NCBI GenBank assembly: GCA_946407065.1
Contig: CAMJMQ010000002.1
Coordinates: forward strand, 1-64,000
Reading direction: 5' to 3'
Source of the DNA: an uncultured Clostridia bacterium
GTDB taxonomy: Bacteria > Bacillota > Clostridia > Oscillospirales > Acutalibacteraceae
DNA length: 64,000 bases
In this document: piece after piece, positions 23,584-31,076 of the stretch
Position numbering within the stretch: position 1 is the stretch's first letter
How the letters are laid out: every line of letters starts with the position of its first letter
Notes under the pieces: generated by a model
Seen by the model: the letters and a program-made list of their open reading frames with translations, nothing else
The model's database searches: none
Told to the model about the DNA's origin: nothing
Program-made: the position numbers and the translations under genes

Positions 23584-24285
23584 ATGAAAAAGCAAATTAC
23601 GATCGCTGATTTGCTGAAGATATTTCTGCAGCATATCAAGCTGATTATTATCGTAACATTGTTGGGCGCGCTGTTGGCGTTCCTTTATGTTACTTATTTT
23701 GTGACGCCGATGTACTCTACCAGCGCACTGATCCTGGTACAGAACGGCAATACCTTTGAGAGTGATATCAACAAGGCGAACAACGGTACGTTGAGCGGTG
23801 AAAAGGTCAATACCAGCGACATCACTTCATCACAGATGCTGGCGAATACGTGTTCGACACTGTTCACCGTTGACCCCGATATGAAGAGCATCATCAGCGG
23901 TGCGACCATCAATATCAGCGTGGTTGAGGATTCCTATTTCCTGCGTATCAGCTCGACCTCTTCCGATCCGCATACCGCCGCAAATATCGCGAATCTGGTC
24001 GCGAATACGGCGCCGCAGGTCTTCAAAAAATACTTCGGCGACGCCGGTAAGGTCGATACGGTCGAAGAAGCGAATGTTCCTTCTTCTCCCTCTTCACCCA
24101 ATAAGCCGAAATACGTTTTGATCGGTCTGTTGGTCGGTTTGGTGCTGTCGCTGATCATCTCCTTCCTGCTGGAGATCATCGATACGACCATCAAGCCCGG
24201 CGACGACCTCTACAAGATGTACGAGATCCCCGTATTTGCGGAGATCGTAGACTTTGAAACGGAAGGCGGTGGCAAGAAGAAATGA
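23584..24285 (+). CDS. Wzz/CpsC-like chain-length regulator and kinase activator
   Basis: A 233-residue polysaccharide co-polymerase with two membrane helices (about 20-40 and 177-198) flanking an extracytoplasmic domain. In Firmicutes such proteins (CpsC, CapA, YveK) activate the partner BY-kinase through their cytoplasmic C-terminal tail. The Pro-rich VPSSPSSPNKPKY before the second helix is the classic Wzz motif. CAGGAGGA precedes the ATG. It overlaps the kinase gene by four bases (ATGA). No capsule or exopolysaccharide glycosyltransferase genes follow. Confidence 0.9.
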   Translation: MKKQITIADLLKIFLQHIKLIIIVTLLGALLAFLYVTYFVTPMYSTSALILVQNGNTFESDINKANNGTLSGEKVNTSDITSSQMLANTCSTLFTVDPDMKSIISGATINISVVEDSYFLRISSTSSDPHTAANIANLVANTAPQVFKKYFGDAGKVDTVEEANVPSSPSSPNKPKYVLIGLLVGLVLSLIISFLLEIIDTTIKPGDDLYKMYEIPVFAEIVDFETEGGGKKK

Positions 24286-25040
24286 AGCTGATCAACACCA
24301 AGAAAAACGACAAAGCCAATAAGAAAGGCACCAGTGCTGAGAAAGCCAAGAACGTTCTGACATCCGATTCCAAATTTGCGATCGTAGAGGGTTATAAGAT
24401 CGCACGTACCAATCTGGTGTTCTCGCTCACCGCGCAGAACAGCAATTGTGTTGCCGTCACCTCATGGAGTAAGGGTGAAGGTAAAAGTACCGCGACCGTT
24501 AACCTGGCGATCTCTTTCGCAAAGATGGGCAAGCGTGTTCTTTTGATTGATACCGACTTGCGCCGTCCGAACCTGCACAATCTGCTCAAGCTCAAGAATG
24601 ATACCGGTGTGTCGGATATCATCGGTCAGTTCGGTGATTTCCAGTCTGCTGTTCATCACAATGCGGTCACCAATCTGGATGTTTTGACCTCCGGCGCGAT
24701 CCCGCCCAACCCCTCCGAACTTCTGGCTTCTCCGGTTTTTGCGGATATTCTTAAAAAAGCAAAAGAAGAATATGACTATGTCATCATGGATACGCCGCCT
24801 CTGGGCGTCGTTACCGATACGCTTCTGTTGAAGGACTATGTCGGCGGCTATGTCATGGTCGTCCGTGAGAGGATCACCAGCCACGGTGATATCGAGCGCG
24901 CCCTGCAAAGTGTTAAACTCGCCGATACCAAGGTGCTCGGCTTCCTCAAGGTCGGCTGCGAGATGCGCTCCAGGGGCTACGGCTACAACAAATACAGATA
25001 TCGTTACAATTACAACTATAATTACTATTACAAGTACTGA
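24282..25040 (+). CDS. Bacterial tyrosine kinase (CpsD/YveL type)
   Basis: A 252-residue BY-kinase that autophosphorylates on a C-terminal tyrosine cluster and controls polysaccharide export. The Walker A motif SKGEGKST (63-70), Walker A' VLLIDTDLRRP (86-96) and Walker B VIMDTPP (167-173) are intact. The last 21 residues contain eleven tyrosines interleaved with Arg, Asn and Lys, a dense autophosphorylation tail. It is coupled to the Wzz-like activator by an ATGA overlap and followed by a terminator, so the pair is an orphan signalling module here. Confidence 0.94.
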   Translation: MKLINTKKNDKANKKGTSAEKAKNVLTSDSKFAIVEGYKIARTNLVFSLTAQNSNCVAVTSWSKGEGKSTATVNLAISFAKMGKRVLLIDTDLRRPNLHNLLKLKNDTGVSDIIGQFGDFQSAVHHNAVTNLDVLTSGAIPPNPSELLASPVFADILKKAKEEYDYVIMDTPPLGVVTDTLLLKDYVGGYVMVVRERITSHGDIERALQSVKLADTKVLGFLKVGCEMRSRGYGYNKYRYRYNYNYNYYYKY

Positions 25041-25045
25041 TTTTT

Positions 25046-25082
25046 CAGAGCTCTCCTGTCATACGGCAGGGGAGCTTTTGTT
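25046..25082 (+). terminator. Terminator of the BY-kinase operon
   Basis: GAGCTCTCCTG and CAGGGGAGCT form a stem with a small bulge, followed by TTTTGTTT. Confidence 0.75.
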
Positions 25083-25083
25083 T

Positions 25084-25180
25084 AGTTAGGAGTGAGGAGT
25101 TAGGAGTGAGGAGTTAGGAGTGAGGAGTGAGGAGTTAGGAGTGAGGAGTTAGGAGTGAGGAGTTAGGAGTGAGGATTGGG
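25084..25180 (+). repeat. Tandem array of AGTTAGG/AGTGAGG heptamers
   Basis: About thirteen 7-bp units alternate AGTTAGG and AGTGAGG over roughly 97 bases. Shorter arrays of the same units, in either orientation, occur at about 32384-32403, 34291-34325, 34413-34445, 52944-52955 and 53287-53304. Confidence 0.9.
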
Positions 25181-25192
25181 GATAAATGATTT

Positions 25193-25216
25193 GTAGGGGA
25201 GGGGCTTGCTCCTCCC
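25193..25216 (+). repeat. GGAGGGGCTTGCTCCTCC palindrome, copy 5
   Basis: The core is intact and lies 12 bases beyond the heptamer array. The last base differs from the other copies (CCCA instead of CCCG). Confidence 0.85.
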
Positions 25217-25477
25217 AAAACGTTTCTTCTCGATCGCGGTTTTATGCGAAGCAAATCAATTTCCCCGTAGGGTACGGCGCTTGCCGACGTACCGAAACCT
25301 TTCCGCATATGGCAAGTCATGTGAAGAAATCATATATAGCATTCAAGAAAAAGTCAGGCATGAAACGAAATAATCTTGCAGGAGTTTCACAAAAGGGTTG
25401 CAAAAGAGCTCCTTTTAGTATATTATATAAGAGCATTATGTGAAAATTCTGCAATCTCAGAGAAGGAAATGTGCAAG

Positions 25478-26752
25478 ATGAAGTATCAAGATTATTCGAG
25501 AGAACAGCGTGACGCTGAGCTTTCAACCTTATGGGAAGAATTTAATCAAATCAAGGAAAAGAACATAAAACTGAACATGGCACGCGGTGTGCCCAGTCCC
25601 GATCAGCTCAATCTGTCCAGAAAGATGTTGGATATCCTCAATTCGGAATCGGATTGTTTTGCCGAGGACGGCACCGACTGCTGTAACTACGGTGTGATGG
25701 ATGGTATCCCCGAGTGCAAAAAGCTGATGGCGGATGTCATGGGCGTGACCCCCGACATGGTCATGGTGGGCGGCAACTCCTCGCTGAACATGATGTTCGA
25801 CACCATCGCTTGCTTTATGAACCATCCCGTCACCGGCGGCACCCCCGCATGGTCACTGGTGCCCGACCGCAAGTTCCTTTGTCCCGTACCCGGCTATGAC
25901 CGCCATTTCGGCGTGACCGAATACTTCGGTTTTCAGATGATCCCGGTGCCGATGGACGAAAACGGCCCCGATATGGATCTGGTCGAGGAGTTGGTCAAGG
26001 ATCCCACCGTCAAGGGAATGTGGTGCGTGCCGAAGTACTCGAACCCCTCGGGTATCTCTTATTCCGACGAGGTCGTACGCCGTATCGCGGCGCTGCAGCC
26101 TGCCGCGGCGGATTTCCGCCTGATGTGGGACAACGCCTACTGCATCCACGACCTGACCGACGAGCATGACGAGATACTCAACATCTTTGAAGAATGTGAG
26201 AAAACCGGCAACATCGATATGCCGATCGAATTCTGCTCGACCTCCAAGATCACCTTCCCGGGCTCCGGCGTAGCGGCGATGGCGGCTTCCGCAAACAACA
26301 TGGCTGTCATCAAGGGCAAGTATAAATACCAGAATATCGGCTATGATAAGTTGAATATGCTGCGCCATGTGCGCTTCTTCGGCGATATCAACGGCATGAT
26401 GGCGCATATGAAGAAGCATGCCGAGATCCTGCGTCCGCGCTTTGAGATCGTGCTCAACAAGCTCGGTGAGAATCTCGACGAGCTCGGTATCATTCGCTAC
26501 AACCGTCCGCGCGGCGGCTACTTTGTCTGCGTTGACGTCCTCGACGGCACCGCAAAGCGCGTTGTCGCCCTGTGCAAGGAAGCGGGCGTCAATCTGACCG
26601 GCGCCGGCGCGACCTATCCCTACGGCAACGATCCGCACGACAGCAACATCCGTATCGCTCCGTCCTTCCCGAGCCTCGAGGATCTCTCGAGCGCGATGGA
26701 CATCTTCTGCCTGTGCGCCCGCATCGCCGCGCTCGAAAAGCTGAACGCGTAA
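25478..26752 (+). CDS. PLP-dependent aminotransferase (type Ic aspartate aminotransferase family)
   Basis: A fold-type I aminotransferase of 424 residues resembling the PF12897-type aspartate aminotransferases described in Corynebacterium (AspB). Visible hallmarks are MARGVPSPDQLNLSRKMLD, VGGNSSLNMMFDT, CVPKYSNPSGISYSDE, the Asp/Tyr of MWDNAYCIHD, the PLP lysine in CSTSKITFPGSGVA and RIAPSFP. It would make aspartate or glutamate by amino exchange; substrate choice is inferred. I used the ATG 11 bases after AGAAGG; the preceding in-frame ATG overlaps the ribosome site. Confidence 0.88.
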   Translation: MKYQDYSREQRDAELSTLWEEFNQIKEKNIKLNMARGVPSPDQLNLSRKMLDILNSESDCFAEDGTDCCNYGVMDGIPECKKLMADVMGVTPDMVMVGGNSSLNMMFDTIACFMNHPVTGGTPAWSLVPDRKFLCPVPGYDRHFGVTEYFGFQMIPVPMDENGPDMDLVEELVKDPTVKGMWCVPKYSNPSGISYSDEVVRRIAALQPAAADFRLMWDNAYCIHDLTDEHDEILNIFEECEKTGNIDMPIEFCSTSKITFPGSGVAAMAASANNMAVIKGKYKYQNIGYDKLNMLRHVRFFGDINGMMAHMKKHAEILRPRFEIVLNKLGENLDELGIIRYNRPRGGYFVCVDVLDGTAKRVVALCKEAGVNLTGAGATYPYGNDPHDSNIRIAPSFPSLEDLSSAMDIFCLCARIAALEKLNA

Positions 26753-26777
26753 TTATTTCAATCAGAATAACAAGATT

Positions 26778-26806
26778 AGCGTCCGCGTTTTGCGGACGCT
26801 TCAGTT
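26778..26806 (+). terminator. Terminator of the aminotransferase gene
   Basis: AGCGTCCGC (26778-26786) pairs with GCGGACGCT (26792-26800) over GTTTT, followed by TCAGTTT. An identical hairpin occurs at 27109-27131 on the far side of the element. Confidence 0.85.
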
Positions 26807-27103
26807 TGTCGAAAAAGTATATCATATAAAACGCAGAACGTTTCCGAGGCTCCCTCTGACGAGGGAGCTGTCGCCGGACACGCGTGTCTGGCGACTGAGG
26901 GAGAGATAACGAAACATGACAATGATTCTCCGACTTTTGACTCAAGCCGCATTTTAAGTGCCTTTTTTCACGGTATTGAGTCAATCCTTCTATTTCCTCT
27001 TTATCGTCGCGTTATCTCTCCCCTGCATTTTACGTTTATCTCTCTGTGAATCATACTTCTTGCCGCCCCCTCGTCAGAGGGGGCAGGATAGGTTTTTCTA
27101 CAG
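26805..27103. mobile_element. Nested-palindrome element, copy 2
   Basis: The left end is GTTTGTCGAAAAA and the right end TTTTTCTACAG, as in copy 1. Outer hairpins are GCTCCCTC/GAGGGAGC (26849-26868) and GCCCCCTC/GAGGGGGC (27065-27084). The inner arms GGGAGAGATAACG (about 26899) and GTTATCTCTCCC (27011-27022) face each other. This copy also carries a GTCGCCGGACACGCGTGTC hairpin at 26870. It is flanked on both sides by the same terminator hairpin. Confidence 0.65.
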
Positions 27104-27108
27104 TCTGT

Positions 27109-27136
27109 AGCGTCCGCGTTTTGCGGACGCTTTTTA
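27109..27136 (+). terminator. Duplicated terminator on the far side of the element
   Basis: AGCGTCCGC/GCGGACGCT with the same GTTTT loop as 26778-26800, here followed by a better T-tract (TTTTTATG). The duplication may reflect how the element inserted. Confidence 0.8.
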
Positions 27137-27153
27137 TGCTCAAAAAAGGAGAA

Positions 27154-27240
27154 ATGATTGCAGTGATCAGCACTATCATTCTGAATATAGATATAATATT
27201 TCTAACAAAGAATTATAAGTCTATTTTAATTCTACAGTAG
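27154..27240 (+). CDS. Possible 28-residue hydrophobic peptide
   Basis: ATG five bases after AAAAGGAG opens a frame MIAVISTIILNIDIIFLTKN followed by eight more residues and TAG. It is strongly hydrophobic with a basic end, like type I toxin or leader peptides. It has no recognised family, and the region is AT-rich, so it could be chance. Confidence 0.2.
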   Translation: MIAVISTIILNIDIIFLTKNYKSILILQ

Positions 27241-27304
27241 AATCAAAATTGCACTTTTTTCTCCAAAAGAACTATGAAAACTTGAAATTCTTGCAAAAGT
27301 TTTA

Positions 27305-27333
27305 TTGACTTTTCATGTGTAAGTCTGTATAAT
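27305..27333 (+). promoter_or_regulatory. SigA promoter of secDF
   Basis: TTGACT (27305-27310) and TATAAT (27328-27333) are separated by 17 bases. It gives a leader of about 95 bases before the secD ATG. Confidence 0.85.
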
Positions 27334-27435
27334 TAATCTGTTATTGTGGATTTTTATATTGGTACTTTAGCGCCATATGCACTCAGTACGGTAGAGAATC
27401 CGAAAGAAGAACCAAAAAACATGGAGGTCCAAGGC

Positions 27436-28773
27436 ATGAAAAGAATTTCTAAGCCTGTATTCTTCATTGTCGCGATCCTCATCATAGCATTTGCGTTCAC
27501 GGCGTTCGCCGGAATCAAATACTATGAGGGCGATATCCAAAAGACGGCTGTCAAGGGTATCAGCGACATCAGATGGGGAATCGACATCCGCGGCGGTGTA
27601 GAGGCTACCTTTAAGCCCGCAGAAGATATCGACGCCACGGATGAGCAGTTAGACTCTGCGAAATCGATCATTGAAACACGTATGGTCTCTAACGGTATCA
27701 CCGACTATGAGATTTACGCCGACTACGGCTCCGACCGTATCATCGTCCGTTTCCCGTGGAAAGAGGATGATACCACGTTCGATCCGGTCAGCGCGGTCAA
27801 CGAGCTCGCGGCTACAGCGAAGCTGACCTTCCGCAACCCGAGCGGTGAGACCGTCATGGACGGTTCTGCCGTAGAGAAGGCGACTGCCGGTATCGACCAG
27901 TCTCAGAAATCCGCCGGTCAGTATATCGTTCAGCTTGAACTCAACTCCGAGGGTGCTCAGACCTTTGCGGATATCACAACGCAGTATCTGAACCAGCAGA
28001 TCGGCATCTACATGGATGAGACCCAGCTCTCTAATCCTACCGTACAGAGCGTGATTTCTGACGGTCATGCTCAGATCACCGGTAACTTTGACGCTGAGAG
28101 TGCGACCAAGCTCGCCAACCAGATCAACGGCGGTGCGCTGCCCTTCTCTCTGGAAGCTGCTTCCTACAGCGGTATCAGCCCCACACTGGGTCAGAACTCC
28201 CTGACCGCAATGGGCTATGCCGGTATCATCGCGTTCGCGCTGATCGCCCTGTTTATGATCATCAAGTATCGTGTGCCCGGCTTTGTCGCCGTTATCGCGC
28301 TCGTCGGTCAGATGGCGCTGGCGGTCGCCGCGATCACCCGTTTCTTCGGCGCGTTCAATTCCTTCACCATGACCCTGCCCGGTATCGCCGGCTTGATCCT
28401 GTCAGTCGGTATGGGTGTTGACGCGAACATCATCACCGCTGAGCGTATCAAGGAAGAATTCCGCGCCGGCAAGACGCTTGACAGCGCGATCGAGAAGGGT
28501 ACCAAGAACTCCCTTACCGCGATCATCGACGGTAACATGACCATCGTCATCGTATCCGTCATCCTGATGCTGGTCTTCGGCCCGTCCAACATCCTCTCCT
28601 GGATCTTCGGTGAGTCCACCACCGGTACCATCTACGCTTTCGGTTATACCCTGTTGATGGGTGTTATCTCTAACTTTATCATGGGCGTATGGCTCTCCCG
28701 CGTCATGCTCAAGAGCATCTCCGGCGTGAAGTTCCTGCGCAAAGAATGGCTGTTTGGAGGTGCGCGTAAATGA
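27436..28773 (+). CDS. secD: Protein translocase subunit SecD
   Basis: Proton-motive-force-driven component that pulls secreted proteins out of the SecYEG channel. From the ATG seven bases after GGAGGT the product has 445 residues. The first helix is at about 6-26. The first periplasmic-type domain follows with DIRWGIDIRGGVEATF (SecD signature DxxGG). The six-helix RND half includes LPGIAGLILSVGMGVDANIITAERIKEE. It overlaps secF by four bases. Longer frames upstream run into the leader and lack a ribosome site. Confidence 0.96.
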   Translation: MKRISKPVFFIVAILIIAFAFTAFAGIKYYEGDIQKTAVKGISDIRWGIDIRGGVEATFKPAEDIDATDEQLDSAKSIIETRMVSNGITDYEIYADYGSDRIIVRFPWKEDDTTFDPVSAVNELAATAKLTFRNPSGETVMDGSAVEKATAGIDQSQKSAGQYIVQLELNSEGAQTFADITTQYLNQQIGIYMDETQLSNPTVQSVISDGHAQITGNFDAESATKLANQINGGALPFSLEAASYSGISPTLGQNSLTAMGYAGIIAFALIALFMIIKYRVPGFVAVIALVGQMALAVAAITRFFGAFNSFTMTLPGIAGLILSVGMGVDANIITAERIKEEFRAGKTLDSAIEKGTKNSLTAIIDGNMTIVIVSVILMLVFGPSNILSWIFGESTTGTIYAFGYTLLMGVISNFIMGVWLSRVMLKSISGVKFLRKEWLFGGARK

Positions 28774-29747
28774 AAAAAGATTTAAACTTTATCGGTAAAA
28801 GTAAGATCTTCTTCGGCATTTCGCTCGCGATCATCGCCATCGGTCTTATCTGCAACATCATTTTCGGCGTCACCCTCGACATCCAGTTCAAGGGTGGTAC
28901 CATCGTCAACTATTCCTATACCGGTGAGATCGATCAGGAAGCGCTCAAGGACGCGATCCAGACCGCGACTCCCGAGCATCAGGTATCCTTCACTATCACC
29001 AAGGATATCATGAATAATGAGGCAGATGCTGACGCGTATGCCGTATCCATCCAGTTCTCCGGCAACGAGAGCATCCAGTCCGACGTCATCCAGGGCATCA
29101 CCACCGCGCTGGAGGAGAAGTTCCCCGACAACAACTTCCAGTACAAAGAGAACTCCTCGGTCGAGGCTTCTATGGGTCTGAAGTTCCTCTTAAAGTGTCT
29201 GACCGCGGTTGCGATCGCTTCCGTACTGATGGTCATCTACGTTACCATCCGATTCAAGCGTATCGGCGGTCTGTCCGCAGGTGTGATGGCGCTGGTAGCG
29301 CTGTTCCACGATGTGGCGATGATCTACTTTATGTATGTCATCTTCCGCATGCCGATCGACTCGAACTTCATCGCTGTTGTCCTGATGATCATCGGTTATT
29401 CGCTGAACGATACCATCGTTATCTACGACCGTGTCCGTGAGGAACGCCGTTTGGCGGGCCCCAAGGCGGATATCGCGGATGTGTTCAACCACAGCGCATC
29501 CTCCGTTATGGGGCGTACGATCGCGACATCCGTTACCACCCTCGTGGCGATCGGTACCGTTTACGTTGTAGCGCTGATCTTCAACTTAAGCTCCGTACAG
29601 TCTTTCGCGCTGCCGATGATGATCGGTATCGTGTCCGGTTGTTATTCTTCGCTGTGCATTGCGGGTCCCCTCTGGGTACTCTGGAACAAGCGCGGCAAGA
29701 AGGGCGAAAAAGCAGAAGCTCCCAAGGCAGAAAAAGCCGAGGCATAA
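28770..29747 (+). CDS. secF: Protein translocase subunit SecF
   Basis: Partner of SecD, 325 residues, six helices. The signature FGVTLDIQFKGGTIVNYSYTG is at about 31-51, and the RND motif GYSLNDTIVIYDRVREERR is near residues 209-227. The C-terminal 20 residues are Lys/Glu/Ala repeats (KAEAPKAEKAEA), a charged cytosolic tail. It is translationally coupled to secD and followed immediately by a strong terminator. Confidence 0.96.
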   Translation: MKKDLNFIGKSKIFFGISLAIIAIGLICNIIFGVTLDIQFKGGTIVNYSYTGEIDQEALKDAIQTATPEHQVSFTITKDIMNNEADADAYAVSIQFSGNESIQSDVIQGITTALEEKFPDNNFQYKENSSVEASMGLKFLLKCLTAVAIASVLMVIYVTIRFKRIGGLSAGVMALVALFHDVAMIYFMYVIFRMPIDSNFIAVVLMIIGYSLNDTIVIYDRVREERRLAGPKADIADVFNHSASSVMGRTIATSVTTLVAIGTVYVVALIFNLSSVQSFALPMMIGIVSGCYSSLCIAGPLWVLWNKRGKKGEKAEAPKAEKAEA

Positions 29748-29759
29748 GAAACAATTATC

Positions 29760-29792
29760 AAGGCACCGTCTTCGGACGGTGCCTTTCTTTGT
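29760..29792 (+). terminator. Terminator of secDF
   Basis: AAGGCACCGTC (29760-29770) pairs perfectly with GACGGTGCCTT (29775-29785) over TTCG, followed by TCTTTGTG. Confidence 0.92.
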
Positions 29793-29802
29793 GTATTGAA
29801 GA

Positions 29803-29952
29803 CTGAAGACTGAAAATTGAAAAATGAATAATATAGGTATCTCGCGTATGCTCGATCAATTGATATAATCCCTCCGCATAACAAGGAAATCGATTATTGT
29901 TCGAGCGTAGCGAGTAACCACAATTATTCATTTTTCAATTTTCAGTCTTCAG
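29803..29952. repeat. Element with 30-bp perfect inverted repeats
   Basis: The arms 29803-29832 and 29923-29952 are exact reverse complements. Each is built from GACTGAAGACTGAAAATTGA-like units and bounds a 90-base non-coding centre. The centre contains CTCGATCAATTGATATAATCC, related to sequence at 49582-49606. It resembles a miniature inverted-repeat element between convergent operons. Confidence 0.8.
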
Positions 29953-29963
29953 TTTTCAGTAAC

Positions 29964-30344
29964 TTAAAAGATGTTCTCCCACTTCATCAGCTTGGCGTTT
30001 TTGATGTCCTGTATCTTTCGTCTCGCACAGGCGGAGGTCGCCAAAAAATCCTCCGTATCGGCTGTCCGCGCGTACTCTCTGAGCATGGCGAGATCAGAGG
30101 AAATATGCCCGACCTCGCTGTGGAACATGAAGATGTTGAACATCCCGCTCTGCTTGCGAAAACGGTTGTCGAGCTTTTCTGCCTCAGTCTCGGCATCGAG
30201 CACCTCGTTGTGCATCATCTTCTCGTCCGCGTCGTCGAGCATCTTGATATAGGCGTCGGCATTCGAGGTGACATAGACATATTCGACGCCGCCGAGCAGC
30301 ATCGCCAGCGCGATCATCGCGAGCGCGATCCATCCTCGTTTCAT
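29964..30344 (-). CDS. DUF4363-type membrane-anchored protein
   Basis: A 126-residue protein with one N-terminal signal-anchor helix (about 4-26) and an alpha-helical extracytoplasmic domain rich in Asp, Glu and Met. It matches the DUF4363 proteins that sit beside DUF421 genes in Clostridia. The ATG has AGGAGG upstream and overlaps the DUF421 stop by four bases. Function is unknown; the conserved pairing suggests the two products act together at the membrane. Confidence 0.75.
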   Translation of the reverse strand: MKRGWIALAMIALAMLLGGVEYVYVTSNADAYIKMLDDADEKMMHNEVLDAETEAEKLDNRFRKQSGMFNIFMFHSEVGHISSDLAMLREYARTADTEDFLATSACARRKIQDIKNAKLMKWENIF

Positions 30345-30859
30345 TCGCTTTCCTCCTGTTCCGATTTTTGATCCTGCTCTTGCAGATCCCCGCTTTGGAT
30401 ACCGTTGTCGGTGAGCGCCTCATCCGTGAGAACGCTGAGTGTGCCGTTTGGCTCAATGATCCCCCAGCGCACGGTGCTTTCATCGGCGATATCCTTTTCC
30501 CGCAGGAGCGAATAGACATCCTCGCGGCTGATCCGCAGCTTTTTCAGTTGAGAATCGATCATCTTTCCATCCTTGATGATGATGATCGGATGGCCGCAGA
30601 TCAGGGAGCGGAACCGCTTGCTCTTCATCATCAGCAGCGAGACAAGCAGCTCGATCGCCACGATCACCATGATGGGGACGAGTGAGTTGAGCAGCGGGCG
30701 TTCGGCGTTTTCGAGCGGGAGGGAGGCGACCTCCGAGATGATCAGTGTGATCACCAGCTCCGAGGTCTGCATATCGCTGACCTGACGCTTTCCCATCAGA
30801 CGCACGGCGGCGGTGACGATGATGTAGATCAGGATCGTTCTTATCAGTAATGTGAGCAA
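30341..30859 (-). CDS. DUF421 (YetF-like) membrane protein
   Basis: A 172-residue protein with three N-terminal helices (about 1-75) and a cytosolic domain, matching the DUF421/YetF family. Typical stretches are RLMGKRQVSDMQTSELVITLIISEVASLPLE and GHPIIIIKDGKMIDSQLKKLRISREDVYSLLREK. The start codon is TTG, eight bases after AGGAGG. The C-terminal 25 residues are very acidic and Gln-rich. Family members in Bacillus are linked to sporulation and germination. The gene is divergent from hprK. Confidence 0.85.
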   Translation of the reverse strand: MLTLLIRTILIYIIVTAAVRLMGKRQVSDMQTSELVITLIISEVASLPLENAERPLLNSLVPIMVIVAIELLVSLLMMKSKRFRSLICGHPIIIIKDGKMIDSQLKKLRISREDVYSLLREKDIADESTVRWGIIEPNGTLSVLTDEALTDNGIQSGDLQEQDQKSEQEESE

Positions 30860-30913
30860 AATATTCGCCTCCTGTCACGTGTTTTATTATGTGAAAATAC
30901 ACCAAAAAAATGT

Positions 30914-30928
30914 ATGCAAATTTTGCAT
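30914..30928. promoter_or_regulatory. ATGCAAA-T-TTTGCAT palindrome between divergent genes
   Basis: A perfect 15-bp palindrome, partly repeated at 30929-30940 (AAAAATTGCAT), lies between the DUF421 and hprK genes. It is a candidate operator for either, though the factor is unknown. Confidence 0.4.
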
Positions 30929-31076
30929 GAAAAATTGCATATTTCTTTCAAAGGATTATAAAGATAGGGTGGAGGAGTATAATTACAATGTATACGTTAA
31001 AATATTAACCGGTAGTTGATTCGACAGTGTTTATGTCTGTCATGACGCGATATTTTGTTGAGAAAGAAGGCTTATT

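Larger units (their letters stand above)
25041..25477. other. Repeat-filled gap before the aminotransferase
   Basis: The 437 bases hold a terminator (25046-25082), a tandem array (25084-25180), palindrome copy 5 (25193-25216) and a single-copy stretch with no ORF of note. Confidence 0.7.
26753..27435. other. Intergenic region between aminotransferase and secD
   Basis: 683 bases containing a terminator (26778-26806), the second nested-palindrome element (26805-27103), a duplicate of the terminator (27109-27136), a possible short peptide gene (27154-27240), the secD promoter (27305-27333) and a 100-base leader. Confidence 0.7.

Noticed and set aside
25084-25180. CRISPR or VNTR in a gene
   Set aside because: Units are 7 bp with no spacers and lie between genes.
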